DNA of 31,503 nt. Origin: a virus. Of the stretch, positions 5,266 through 11,997 are shown piece by piece; the first letter of the stretch is position 1; each line of letters opens with the position of its first letter. Below the pieces are notes generated by a model, which saw only the letters and a list, made by a program, of their open reading frames with translations, was not told the origin of the DNA and did not search any database. The DNA lies in the IMG/VR virus record IMGVR_UViG_3300034190_002622, positions 1-31,503 of that record; one strand, written 5' to 3'. The position numbers were made by a program, and so were the translations under genes.

Positions 5266-6956
5266 TGGATATATACAAAGAACTATCTAAAGAGAGGAAG
5301 AAGCTTCAAGAAGAGGGACATCTACCTCCTTGGGTGACCACCCTCTCTTACCAGATGATTAAAGATAAGGTGTTAACAGAAGAATATCCTACGTTTCACG
5401 ATGTAGTGTCTAGAATAGCTAAAGCAGCAGGTAGGCATACAAATAGTGAGCTAGATTGGTCTACTAAGTTTTATAACCTCATATGGAACGGTTATCTAGC
5501 TTGTAGTACCCCAGTTATTGCTAATATGGGTACTGGTAAGGGGTGTCCTGTTAGTTGTAGTGGTAATTTCGTCTCAGATAACGTTTATAGCTTCTATGAG
5601 AGTATGACAGAGAACGCTGTCCTTAGTCAGAACGGTTTTGGTACTAGTAGTTGCCTGGATGATATACGTCCTCGTGGTGCTAAGATATCAAGAGGTGGTA
5701 CAGCTTCTGGTGTTCTTCCTGTCCTTAAAGCTAACATACAAGTAAGTCGAGATATTAGTCAAGGAAGTACAAGACGTGGAGCATGGGCTGGATATATCAG
5801 TATTGAACATGGTGATTTCTATGAAGTGTGTGAATTTATAGTTGCACACCCTGATGATTGTAATATTGGATGGAATATACACAAAACATTCATTGATAAG
5901 CTAGAGGCAGGTGATAAAGAGGCCACAGAGCGTTACCAGAGAGCTTTAAAGGTAAAGATGGTTACTGGTAAGGGGTATTTCTTCTTTATTGATAAAGTTA
6001 ATGAGCAGAATCCACAATGCTACAAAGATAGAGGCTTAACAGTTAAGGCTAGTAACTTATGTAGTGAGATTACACTACATTCAGATGAAGAACATAGCTT
6101 TAGTTGTGTTTTAAGCAGTTTAAACCTTGCTAAGTACAACGAATGGAAAGATACAAGCGCTGTAGCTGATTCTATTATGTTTTTAGACTGCGTAGCACAA
6201 GAAATGATTGAAATAGGGAGGAATGTCCCTGGTATGGAGAAAGTAGTAGCTTTTACTGAGAAATCTAGAGCATTAGGCTTAGGAACTCTTGGATTCCACA
6301 CGTATCTACAACAAGAAGGTATTCCTTTTGAATCATTACAAGCACAATACAAAAATATAGAGATATATAAGGATATACAACACAAAGCTAGTCGGATGAG
6401 TTCTTTGATGGCTAAATCACAGGGTTCGCCTGAATGGATGACACACACAGGGTTAAGACACTCCCATTTAACAGCTGTAGCTCCTAATATGTCCTCTGCT
6501 ATCATATGTGGTTCTGTTAGTCAAGGTGTTGAGCCTGTATATAAAAATGCTTACGTCCAAGCTGGTGCATCTGGTGAAATGCAACGTATAAACCCAGTGT
6601 TAGTGGAACTATTGCGTAAATTGCAACAGTTTAACCCGGAGAATATACAAGACATTATTAATAACGGTGGAAGTGTTCAACATGTGGATTATTTAACAGA
6701 CGAACAGAAAGCTGTGTTTAAAACGGCTTTTGAAATAGACCAACACGTTATAATACGCCTAGCTAGTCAAAGACAACAGTATATATGTCAAGGACAAAGC
6801 ATTAACTTGTTCTTTAGTGCTAATGAAGATGAAGAATACATTAGTGCTGTACATAAAGCTGCTTTCTTAGACCCAAAGCTAAAGGCATTGTATTATATAC
6901 GTAGTGAAGCTGGTGTAACGGGTAGTAATGGGGAGTGTAGCGCATGCGAAGGGTGA
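5265..6956 (+). CDS. nrdA: Class I ribonucleotide reductase, alpha (catalytic) subunit
   Basis: The protein has 563 residues and starts with GTG after AAAGGAG. Active-site elements are visible: VSCSGN (C98, partner of the redox pair), NLCSEI (N264, C266, E268: radical cysteine and acid/base residues), SCVLSSLN (C281), KALYYIRS near the C-terminus (Tyr pair for radical transfer), and the terminal ECSACEG (dithiol shuttle). It is about 200 residues shorter than E. coli NrdA and starts directly with the ten-helix region, so the ATP-cone that gives dATP feedback is missing. That would keep dNTP synthesis running during phage replication (inference). It overlaps the next gene by 13 bp. Confidence 0.93.
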   Translation: MDIYKELSKERKKLQEEGHLPPWVTTLSYQMIKDKVLTEEYPTFHDVVSRIAKAAGRHTNSELDWSTKFYNLIWNGYLACSTPVIANMGTGKGCPVSCSGNFVSDNVYSFYESMTENAVLSQNGFGTSSCLDDIRPRGAKISRGGTASGVLPVLKANIQVSRDISQGSTRRGAWAGYISIEHGDFYEVCEFIVAHPDDCNIGWNIHKTFIDKLEAGDKEATERYQRALKVKMVTGKGYFFFIDKVNEQNPQCYKDRGLTVKASNLCSEITLHSDEEHSFSCVLSSLNLAKYNEWKDTSAVADSIMFLDCVAQEMIEIGRNVPGMEKVVAFTEKSRALGLGTLGFHTYLQQEGIPFESLQAQYKNIEIYKDIQHKASRMSSLMAKSQGSPEWMTHTGLRHSHLTAVAPNMSSAIICGSVSQGVEPVYKNAYVQAGASGEMQRINPVLVELLRKLQQFNPENIQDIINNGGSVQHVDYLTDEQKAVFKTAFEIDQHVIIRLASQRQQYICQGQSINLFFSANEDEEYISAVHKAAFLDPKLKALYYIRSEAGVTGSNGECSACEG

Positions 6957-7240
6957 AGTTATTTAACCTCAACGAAAAACAAAGGGAGTTTATCACACAT
7001 ACATTCATCTATTATGAGTTAGGTGAGTGTATTATCCCAGATAGTGAATATGACCGTCAAGCATTAGAACTAGAAGAGTTAAAAGACACAAAGCTATGGA
7101 ATGATTCTAAATTCAAGGTATTCTTTCAAGATTGGACTAGTGCTACTGGTATTAGTCTTATACACAAAGATAAACCAGGATACTTATGTTACTACCATCA
7201 CTTTATAGATAGAGCTAATGAATTAGTATTACGTCAGTAG
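6944..7240 (+). CDS. LigA-related small protein (NAD-ligase domain Ia-like)
   Basis: The protein has 98 residues. The segment YYELGECIIPDSEYDRQALE followed by LEEL matches the start of NAD-dependent DNA ligases, where 'YY.LD.P.I.DAEYD.L..EL..LE' forms domain Ia, which helps bind NMN. The adenylation domain with its KxDG lysine, the OB-fold, the zinc finger and BRCT are all absent, so the protein cannot be a ligase on its own. The C-terminal half (KPGYLCYYHHFIDRANELVL) is unlike LigA. It may bind NAD/NMN or be a phage family that reuses the fold. It overlaps nrdA by 13 bp. Confidence 0.55.
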   Translation: MRRVKLFNLNEKQREFITHTFIYYELGECIIPDSEYDRQALELEELKDTKLWNDSKFKVFFQDWTSATGISLIHKDKPGYLCYYHHFIDRANELVLRQ

Positions 7241-7320
7241 TGCTATACTTTACAAGCTATAATTCACTTAATCAATGAATAACTACATATATAGTATAGT
7301 GTTTAAACAAAGGAGAGTTT
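7241..7320 (+). promoter_or_regulatory. Possible extended -10 promoter for the 7321 gene
   Basis: TGCTATACT (TG plus -10 at 7244-7249) lies in an AT-rich 80-bp gap between genes. The -35 region is poor (AATTAG at 17-bp spacing), so recognition would depend on the extended -10. A second -10-like sequence, TATAAT, occurs at 7258-7263. AAAGGAG precedes the ATG at 7321. Confidence 0.35.
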
Positions 7321-7713
7321 ATGAAAATAAGACAAATATTCAAAGATAATTACAATAGGTTAATTAAAGACAATAAACAGATAGAAGTAATGCGTCAGGA
7401 GTTATTGAATAGCGTACCTAAAGATATACAGCCCAACCCTTTTGCAGGAATGGAAATAACCATATTAAGTAGTGTAGTTAGAGAGTTTTCTCCCGACTAC
7501 GTAGATTACAACTCAAACGACAGAGATATACTAATCAAAGAATATAATAGATTTATATGTCTCCATATCCACAAACATAGGCCTAAAGCAATAACGACAG
7601 ACAATAGTAGGTGGTGTCCTTATGAACATTATTACAGTAAGGATATTAGAACTAAAAGAATTTGTACAGAGTGTGATGTAACTCAAGCTTATATTTCACA
7701 TGATATAACTTAG
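7321..7713 (+). CDS. Hypothetical protein with C-terminal Cys/His cluster
   Basis: The protein has 130 residues, is preceded by AAAGGAGAG, and is the last gene of its rightward unit. The N-terminal half is helical and basic (MKIRQIFKDNYNRLIKDNKQ). The C-terminal half has WCPYEHYYSKD and RICTECDVTQ, where the cysteines and histidines (C-x3-H, C-x2-C) could form a small zinc site. I do not recognise the family. It is followed by the hairpin-rich non-coding region. Confidence 0.6.
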   Translation: MKIRQIFKDNYNRLIKDNKQIEVMRQELLNSVPKDIQPNPFAGMEITILSSVVREFSPDYVDYNSNDRDILIKEYNRFICLHIHKHRPKAITTDNSRWCPYEHYYSKDIRTKRICTECDVTQAYISHDIT

Positions 7714-7782
7714 TCAGTAGAGTAGTATAGTGCCGGAAGTTTCTTAACTAATCTTAATCCTGACGGCATTGTCTTTTCTTAG

Positions 7783-7870
7783 TGACACCCATCGGGTGTT
7801 ACACCGGTATCCGAATGGATAAACCGGAGTCCACTAGACCCATCGGGTCTATTTCTCGTTAATCTTTTAT
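7783..7870 (+). terminator. Tandem hairpins forming the terminator of the rightward unit
   Basis: Three adjacent hairpins: 7783-7790/7794-7801 (ACACCC-ATC-GGGTGT core), 7804-7812/7817-7827 (CCGGTATCC-GAAT-GGATaaACCGG), and 7835-7841/7845-7851 (TAGACCC-ATC-GGGTCTA). The first and third share the CCCATCGGG centre. The last is followed by TTTCTCGTTAATCTTTTATC and then T8-9 runs, consistent with factor-independent termination of rightward transcripts. Confidence 0.6.
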
Positions 7871-8080
7871 CTTTATTTTTTTTGTACTAAGCCCACTACT
7901 TTTTTTTCTTATTTTGGGCGAGTACCTTTGGGAAAGCCCCTCCACACACCCCCGGTGGGGGGAGATGGCCCCTCTTAGCGGATGACACGCGAGTGTTGTC
8001 TGCGTACTATTTCATTGCATTTAATAGCACTAAGGCACTCCCTATTAACGTTGTTACATAGGCCGTGTATTTCTATATAT

Positions 8081-8110
8081 GCTTGCGCTAGCCATTCGGT
8101 ACACGCAAGC
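8081..8110. repeat. Perfect 7-bp inverted repeat (GCTTGCG / CGCAAGC)
   Basis: The arms at 8081-8087 and 8104-8110 close a 16-base loop (CTAGCCATTCGGTACA), which can itself pair CC with GG. The repeat lies 50 bp beyond the end of the leftward unit. It lacks a U-run on either side, so it is a weak terminator candidate; mRNA 3'-end protection or a protein-binding palindrome are alternatives. Confidence 0.55.
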
Positions 8111-8159
8111 TCTTGATCTTGTGAGAGTTTTAAGTAAACTTATCAGTGATTGTTTGTGC

Positions 8160-8408
8160 TTATGCAGTCACTATCCAAATGTTGTTTTCTCTGAATTTCT
8201 TAACCACTTTGAGTATTGTTGTGTGGTCTTTGTTACAATATGTACCAATTTCATGCCAAGAATACCCACAATCAAACCTTAAGTAGCAGTATAATTGCTT
8301 CTTCTTGTCCATTATTGTCTTAGTTCCACGTGATAATAACACGTCTGATATGTCTAGATTAAGCATTGTTAATGCGTGTTGTGCATCACTCTCTATTGTT
8401 CTGTTCAT
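8160..8408 (-). CDS. Stand-alone DnaA domain IV-like DNA-binding protein
   Basis: The protein has 82 residues. From about residue 25 it follows the C-terminal domain of the initiator DnaA: LLSRGTK (basic loop), KKQLYCYLRFDCGYSWHEIG (first helices), then NKDHTTILKVVKKF (59-72), equal to the DnaA signature 'GRDHTTVLHACRKI' that reads DnaA boxes. The AAA+ ATPase domain and helicase-loading domains are absent. It should bind DnaA-box-like DNA without initiating by itself. It may recruit or block host DnaA, or act at the phage origin. It is the last gene of the leftward unit, overlapping the upstream gene by 4 bp, and borders the hairpin-rich region. Confidence 0.75.
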   Translation of the reverse strand: MNRTIESDAQHALTMLNLDISDVLLSRGTKTIMDKKKQLYCYLRFDCGYSWHEIGTYCNKDHTTILKVVKKFRENNIWIVTA

Positions 8409-8674
8409 AATCTATCTCCTCTTATGTATGTAATACTACGTAATGGTAATAGCTCTATATGTTGCTTGTCTAATGCCCTCACTCTACCCATGAATTGGAT
8501 AATGTCCACCACTCTAAGCCCTGCCTTATAACCTTTAAACACTTGGATAGTTATATCATCATAGAACCCCTCAGATACACCCGCTTTACAATAAAGAAAC
8601 GTCTCATCCTTGGTTAGGCTATAAAACACACTCACTTTATCACCGTTGTTTATTGTGCCTCCTATCATTGCCAT
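8405..8674 (-). CDS. Hypothetical protein
   Basis: The protein has 89 residues, with a TGGAGG site upstream. It overlaps the gene on each side (10 bp upstream, ATGA downstream). The composition suggests a small mixed alpha/beta domain (NGDKVSVFYSLTKDETFLYC in the N-terminal half, then VVDIIQFMGRVRALDKQHIE). There are no catalytic signatures or cysteine pairs. I do not recognise it. Confidence 0.6.
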   Translation of the reverse strand: MAMIGGTINNGDKVSVFYSLTKDETFLYCKAGVSEGFYDDITIQVFKGYKAGLRVVDIIQFMGRVRALDKQHIELLPLRSITYIRGDRL

Positions 8675-8841
8675 TCATTCCTCCATTCCTTCACCCTAGC
8701 TTCTATAGCCTTGTGATGTTGTATGTGTTCGTGGTATTCAGACGCAGAAAGGATGCCATTAAGCACCCTCTCGTTATACTCTATTGTCTTGAGTCTACTC
8801 TCTACTATATCCTTACTTAGCTGTATAGCGTCAATAATCAT
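8665..8841 (-). CDS. Small charged helical protein
   Basis: The protein has 58 residues, is coupled by ATGA to the upstream gene, and runs 10 bp into the downstream one. The sequence is almost wholly helical and charged (SKDIVESRLKTIEYNERVLN and HHKAIEARVKEWRNEW), compatible with a short coiled coil. Function unknown. Confidence 0.6.
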   Translation of the reverse strand: MIIDAIQLSKDIVESRLKTIEYNERVLNGILSASEYHEHIQHHKAIEARVKEWRNEWQ

Positions 8842-9065
8842 AACCCATCCCCTAAAGCTTTTAGAGCTTTCTCCATCACATCACTTAATATTAGATTAAT
8901 ATCATGTATTGTGTCGTTTATATCTAGTAATACAGCTCCATATTCACAATGCGTAACACTTTGTTCATCGTATGATTCTAATTGATTAATTAAATCATTA
9001 AGCCCTGGATAAGCCTTTCTCTCTGTGTGGTATGTAGTTCTTAGTGCTTGTATTATGTATTTCAT
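8838..9065 (-). CDS. Hypothetical helical protein
   Basis: The protein has 75 residues from the ATG at 9065, which overlaps the upstream stop (ATGA) and follows GAAGGTGAAGAG. An ATG at 9125 would add 20 residues from within the upstream gene and is not preferred. The product is acidic and helical, ending in a hydrophobic/Lys-rich helix (LSDVMEKALKALGDGL). No motif recognised. Confidence 0.6.
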   Translation of the reverse strand: MKYIIQALRTTYHTERKAYPGLNDLINQLESYDEQSVTHCEYGAVLLDINDTIHDINLILSDVMEKALKALGDGL

Positions 9066-9235
9066 CTCTTCACCTTCTTTAACATCCTTAGCCTGACCCG
9101 CCACATTTGACGAACATAACACCATCTACATATAGTAGGTTTATCTTTGTTATGTACCCATTTATAATCCTTTAATTGCTTAGCAACCTCTTTTGATAAG
9201 GGTCTTGTAAGCCCTTTGCTTAATTGACATTCCAT
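9062..9235 (-). CDS. Small basic protein with one CxxC
   Basis: The protein has 57 residues from the ATG at 9235 (TAATG overlap with the preceding stop). It is strongly basic, with one ICRWC pair and a C-terminal Arg/Lys-rich helix (RQMWRVRLRMLKKVKR) that suggests nucleic-acid contact. A single CxxC would need a second half, such as a dimer, to hold zinc. Function unknown. Confidence 0.55.
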   Translation of the reverse strand: MECQLSKGLTRPLSKEVAKQLKDYKWVHNKDKPTICRWCYVRQMWRVRLRMLKKVKR

Positions 9236-9441
9236 TACTCCTCCTGTGGCATAAACCAACATTTAGGTTCAGTAAGTCGTGGTTTCCATTCTCCTTTAGC
9301 TATAGCCATTGTCCTTTCTTGAAAATCATGGTGTGAGATAATCCCAACTTCTTTGCATATACTTCCTTCACGCTCTTCTACATCCCATTGCCATTCATGA
9401 CTCTTTGTACGTACATAAAATTGTGGTCTTTTAGACACCAT
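9235..9441 (-). CDS. Hypothetical protein
   Basis: The protein has 68 residues. The ATG at 9441 is chosen because GGAGG lies 5 nt upstream; methionines further up are part of that region. It is rich in Trp (HEWQWDVEER, EWKPRLTEPKCWF). It overlaps the upstream gene by 11 bp and the downstream gene by one base. No family recognised. Confidence 0.55.
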   Translation of the reverse strand: MVSKRPQFYVRTKSHEWQWDVEEREGSICKEVGIISHHDFQERTMAIAKGEWKPRLTEPKCWFMPQEE

Positions 9442-9640
9442 GCCAACCTCCATCATCATCAAGTCTTAATAAATCCTCATCTATGTCATCAGGCATCGGT
9501 ATTGCGCCGTAATTCATATCATATAATGCATTCTCGTAGTCGTCTATGTCTTTCTTAGCCTTTAGTTTCTCTTCATCTTCCTTCTTATACCTAGCTTGTG
9601 CTTCTTCTATACTCTTAGAGTACCAATTATGAAAACTCAT
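9431..9640 (-). CDS. Small acidic coiled-coil protein
   Basis: The protein has 69 residues from the ATG at 9640 (ATGA overlap with the upstream gene). A charged helical N-terminal half (SIEEAQARYKKEDEEKLKAK) is followed by a very acidic tail (PDDIDEDLLRLDDDGG). Acidic tails of this sort occur in phage proteins that mimic DNA or bind basic partners, but there is no specific evidence here. Confidence 0.55.
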   Translation of the reverse strand: MSFHNWYSKSIEEAQARYKKEDEEKLKAKKDIDDYENALYDMNYGAIPMPDDIDEDLLRLDDDGGWHGV

Positions 9641-9885
9641 GTGTAATCCCTCACTACGTACCAATCTTTCGCATTCTCATACGTAAAGTTAACAACTTCA
9701 TCATAATGACACTGCTTATGTAAGATAGCGTCTCTACTCTTATGATTTAATGTTACATTACTAAGACAATGGCCAAACAACACTACTAACCTCCTTGTAA
9801 TACCTCTAGCCTCACTTACTGCGTCACATTTCCATACAAATAACTTTCTACGCTCTGGATTTAATGCTATTACGAATACAGTCAT
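9637..9885 (-). CDS. Hypothetical protein
   Basis: The protein has 82 residues from the ATG at 9885, with AGGAG 10 nt upstream. A beta-rich, basic N-terminus (MTVFVIALNPERRKLFVWKC) and several Cys/His residues (LFGHCLSN, HKQCHYDEV) are visible, without a clear zinc pattern. It is coupled to both neighbours. Function unknown. Confidence 0.55.
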   Translation of the reverse strand: MTVFVIALNPERRKLFVWKCDAVSEARGITRRLVVLFGHCLSNVTLNHKSRDAILHKQCHYDEVVNFTYENAKDWYVVRDYT

Positions 9886-10001
9886 AATAATAATACTCCT
9901 ATCATACAAATAAAAACAACTATATAATGCTTATCCTCACCAGTGACCATAAATGCGACTAAGCTAAATATTTGTAACACTAATAATAAACCTGAAATCA
10001 T
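9882..10001 (-). CDS. 39-residue two-TM peptide
   Basis: Two short hydrophobic segments (ISGLLLVLQIFSLVAFMV and YIVVFICMIGVLLL) are joined by a charged turn (TGEDKH). The ATG overlaps the upstream stop (TAATG) and is preceded by AAGGAGG. The stop overlaps the next start (ATGA). A hairpin-like membrane insertion is predicted. A holin-like or lysis-related role is possible in this endolysin-containing unit but unproven. Confidence 0.6.
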   Translation of the reverse strand: MISGLLLVLQIFSLVAFMVTGEDKHYIVVFICMIGVLLL

Positions 10002-10252
10002 TATACACCTCCTTTAACAATACCATCTACTACAACAATATATTGGGTTCTTCCGTTCTTCTCATAAATATATGTAACCTTGCTACCCCAATCGTCTCTA
10101 AGCACTGCTACAGGCTCACCACAGTGTTTTAACAGCTTATAGCTAGTAGTGCCTACATCAATAATCTTACCACTACAACGCATTGCTAGAGCTTCATTAG
10201 TTAATGTAAAACCTATTAAGAATACCACCACTACCATATAAAAGTTTCTCAT
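10001..10252 (-). CDS. Secreted DUF2845-like protein
   Basis: The protein has 83 residues from the ATG at 10252 (TAATG overlap); an ATG 12 bp further up is less likely. It has a signal peptide (MRNFYMVVVVFLIGFTLTNE, cleavage probably after ALA). The mature part has 'MRCSGKIIDVGTTSYKLLKH' followed by CGEP. That matches the DUF2845 pattern of gammaproteobacterial periplasmic proteins ('LRCGxxLVxxGDxxxxVLxKCGEP'), with the two cysteines free to form a disulfide. Function of the family is unknown. It may be a host-derived gene acting in the envelope during infection. Confidence 0.65.
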   Translation of the reverse strand: MRNFYMVVVVFLIGFTLTNEALAMRCSGKIIDVGTTSYKLLKHCGEPVAVLRDDWGSKVTYIYEKNGRTQYIVVVDGIVKGGV

Positions 10253-10443
10253 TACGCTCTCCATTTATCTAAAAGTTTAAGTTCTAAAGCGATGATATTC
10301 GGACTCCACAACCATAATGCTAAAGCTATGATACCAAAAACATCACCATAAGGGCTTTCTAATACAATTGCTAATGTACTTAATATAAAGATTAAAACTC
10401 TTGTAAAGTGAATCGCTGTTATTCGTTCTCTTTGAGTAGTCAT
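10252..10443 (-). CDS. Two-TM membrane protein
   Basis: The protein has 63 residues. A basic N-terminus (MTTQRERITAIHFTR) is followed by two hydrophobic segments (VLIFILSTLAIVLESP and VFGIIALALWLWSPNIIAL) and a charged tail. The positive-inside rule suggests an N-in/C-in hairpin. It is coupled to the secreted protein gene by TAATG. Together with the small membrane peptides nearby and the endolysin upstream, it could be a holin or antiholin candidate, but nothing more specific is visible. Confidence 0.6.
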   Translation of the reverse strand: MTTQRERITAIHFTRVLIFILSTLAIVLESPYGDVFGIIALALWLWSPNIIALELKLLDKWRA

Positions 10444-10473
10444 TTGAAATCCTTAATTAATGTTGATATAGTA

Positions 10474-10502
10474 ATTGTAGTAGGGTATTTTAGATAATGC
10501 AA
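10474..10502 (-). promoter_or_regulatory. Candidate internal leftward promoter
   Basis: The minus strand reads TTGCAT (10502-10497), 17 nt, then TACAAT (10479-10474), in the 61-bp gap upstream of the gene starting at 10443. The -10 matches consensus at five of six positions; the -35 is weak. Confidence 0.35.
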
Positions 10503-10504
10503 GC

Positions 10505-10783
10505 TTATTTTGATAAAAACTTACGAATATTTGCAGTATCATTGTCATCTATATGATAATACTCACAATTATTACAGAAATAAGTTTGTAATTTATACTC
10601 TTTTGGCTTAGTAAAGCCCACACTTACTAATGTAGGCTTCTCATAATCCTCTAAATGACCACTTTCACAGTCAATACATAAGATATCTCCGTTCTCGTCT
10701 GTGTTTTCCTTTATACGTTCAAATTCTGATTTATATGGTTGTTGCATTACGTGTACTAAGCTTTCTGTCAATAGTTTAGCCAT
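10505..10783 (-). CDS. Small zinc-finger protein, function unknown
   Basis: The protein has 92 residues with two CxxC knuckles (ILCIDCESGH near residue 36 and YFCNNCEYYH near residue 70), forming a likely four-cysteine zinc ribbon similar in layout to YgiT/MqsA-type N-terminal domains. No HTH domain follows, so it is not a full antitoxin. It lies directly downstream of the endolysin gene. Metal binding is well supported; the role is not. Confidence 0.6.
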   Translation of the reverse strand: MAKLLTESLVHVMQQPYKSEFERIKENTDENGDILCIDCESGHLEDYEKPTLVSVGFTKPKEYKLQTYFCNNCEYYHIDDNDTANIRKFLSK

Positions 10784-10792
10784 GGTTATTCC

Positions 10793-11581
10793 TTATAAGT
10801 ATTTGTTTAAGTCAATTACTTTAACTCTTTTACTACTATACATTGGTCTCATCTTAGCTGATACTGGAACCACTCTACCTAACATCTTCTTATTCTTATA
10901 TCTACCTTCAAACATCACCTCAGCTTCGGCTTTACGTCTATTAACCAACCCTTTACTAGTAACCTTTCTACCATTTCTAGTAATCTTAGTCCAACGCATC
11001 AAATAACCTCGTAGCTCCTTCTTATCTGTAACACCTCTGTTAATAGCTCTAACTAAACTAGAACCCCTCATACCCCTCACACCAACGTTATAAGCGAAAC
11101 TAACTAACCCATCAAACATATGTTGACTTACTTCTACTTTTAAAGCTTTTCTTACACCGTGTGAATACTTCTCAATACCCTTAGTGAATAACTCAAACAC
11201 TTCTTCTAGACTCAGTTCTCTATCATTAGCCCATCTGCTTAAGTCTTTAATCTCTGACCTAGTAGCTCCAATACCTATTGTCCAAACATTAGCACTGTCT
11301 TTATATCTAGTGGTTGTAATAGCTTCTGATAATACGATATCAGCTAAACCCTCTTTAGACATATGTTGTAACCCGTCTTGCTTCTTAAGCTCTTCCGCTT
11401 TAGCATTTATCTTTTCTTGTCTCTCCTTGGGTAGTTCAGCTATTTTGTCCTTGAACTTCTTATTACCTCCTACACCTACAGTCTCTATATCCTTTGGAGG
11501 AGCTTGATATGTAGCCTCGTCTAGCTTACCAAAAGCTTTCTCAAGGAAGTTCTTAACACCTGCTACAGTTTTCTTAAACAT
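10793..11581 (-). CDS. Endolysin, T4-type lysozyme (GH24 muramidase)
   Basis: The protein has 262 residues. It cleaves the beta-1,4 MurNAc-GlcNAc bond of peptidoglycan. E86 (VLSEAIT), D95 (RYKDS) and T101 (WTIGIGAT) reproduce exactly the E11/D20/T26 spacing of T4 lysozyme. Downstream blocks such as FDGLVSFAYNVGVRGMRGSS also match ('ALVSFAFNVG...GSTLLR'). About 70 residues of basic, Lys-rich sequence precede the domain and about 45 basic residues follow it (KKMLGRVVPVSAKMRPMYSS). These may bind the envelope. No signal peptide is evident, so export would need a holin. It is oddly placed, in the 11814-8160 unit rather than beside the 3TM holin. Confidence 0.85.
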   Translation of the reverse strand: MFKKTVAGVKNFLEKAFGKLDEATYQAPPKDIETVGVGGNKKFKDKIAELPKERQEKINAKAEELKKQDGLQHMSKEGLADIVLSEAITTTRYKDSANVWTIGIGATRSEIKDLSRWANDRELSLEEVFELFTKGIEKYSHGVRKALKVEVSQHMFDGLVSFAYNVGVRGMRGSSLVRAINRGVTDKKELRGYLMRWTKITRNGRKVTSKGLVNRRKAEAEVMFEGRYKNKKMLGRVVPVSAKMRPMYSSKRVKVIDLNKYL

Positions 11582-11589
11582 ACGTTCTC

Positions 11590-11814
11590 CTAATGTATTG
11601 TATTGTTATGACCAAAATCACCATCTTCACCTTCATCAGTGTTAGTATCAACTTCAAAACTAATACCTCTTTCAGTGAATTCTTCTAACAACTTCTTGTG
11701 TATCTCTTGTAGATCATGAAACTCAACAGCTAACTTCTTATATGCCTCGTTCCACTCGTCTTTCAAATAAAACAACTCTTCAACTGTTAACTCATCTAAA
11801 TCAGTATCTTGCAT
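11590..11814 (-). CDS. Small acidic coiled-coil protein
   Basis: The protein has 74 residues and is the first gene of the leftward unit, with AGAGGTG upstream of the ATG and the promoter about 35 bp away. A long helix (VEELFYLKDEWNEAYKKLAV and on to KKLLEEFTERG) is followed by an acidic tail (DTNTDEGEDGDFG). Function unknown. Its promoter-proximal position suggests early, abundant expression. Confidence 0.6.
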   Translation of the reverse strand: MQDTDLDELTVEELFYLKDEWNEAYKKLAVEFHDLQEIHKKLLEEFTERGISFEVDTNTDEGEDGDFGHNNTIH

Positions 11815-11848
11815 AATAAAACACCTCTTTTAGTTTGTGTTATATATC

Positions 11849-11877
11849 AGTATAGCATAAGACACAAGATAAATCAA
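11849..11877 (-). promoter_or_regulatory. Leftward sigma70 promoter for the 11814-8160 unit
   Basis: The minus strand reads TTGATT (11877-11872), a 17-nt spacer, and TATACT (11854-11849), with TG one base before the -10 (extended -10). The start is predicted near 11842, giving a short leader to the ATG at 11814. Confidence 0.7.
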
Positions 11878-11950
11878 GAAATAATACTAAATAAATACAA
11901 AGATATAGTCAGTATCTTTTATTCTGTTACAAATCTTTACAATTAATAAT

Positions 11951-11978
11951 TTGACAAACTAAAATACTAAGCTATACT
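11951..11978 (+). promoter_or_regulatory. Rightward sigma70 promoter for the replication unit
   Basis: TTGACA (11951-11956), a 16-nt spacer and TATACT (11973-11978), preceded by A/T-rich sequence. The predicted start near 11985 lies just upstream of structured element copy B. Confidence 0.8.
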
Positions 11979-11997
11979 TAAAACATAGAGACATACA

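Larger units (their letters stand above)
7714..8159. other. Hairpin-rich non-coding region between convergent units
   Basis: This 446-bp gap without plausible genes lies between the end of the rightward unit (7713) and the end of the leftward unit (8160). It is richer in G+C tracts than its surroundings and has at least five hairpins, two T-tracts (7875-7883 and 7899-7908) and a C5/G6 palindrome (7949-7953/7957-7962, flanked by CTCC and GGAG). Bidirectional termination explains part of it. The density of structure, and a DnaA domain IV protein gene directly alongside, also make it a candidate replication or packaging site. Confidence 0.6.

Noticed and set aside
6020-6505. Long open frame antisense to nrdA
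   Set aside because: It overlaps an unambiguous catalytic region on the other strand and has no start context.
8079-8282. Rightward open frame crossing the end of the DnaA domain IV gene
   Set aside because: It begins inside the GCTTGCG inverted repeat without a ribosome-binding site and overlaps a well-supported gene on the opposite strand.
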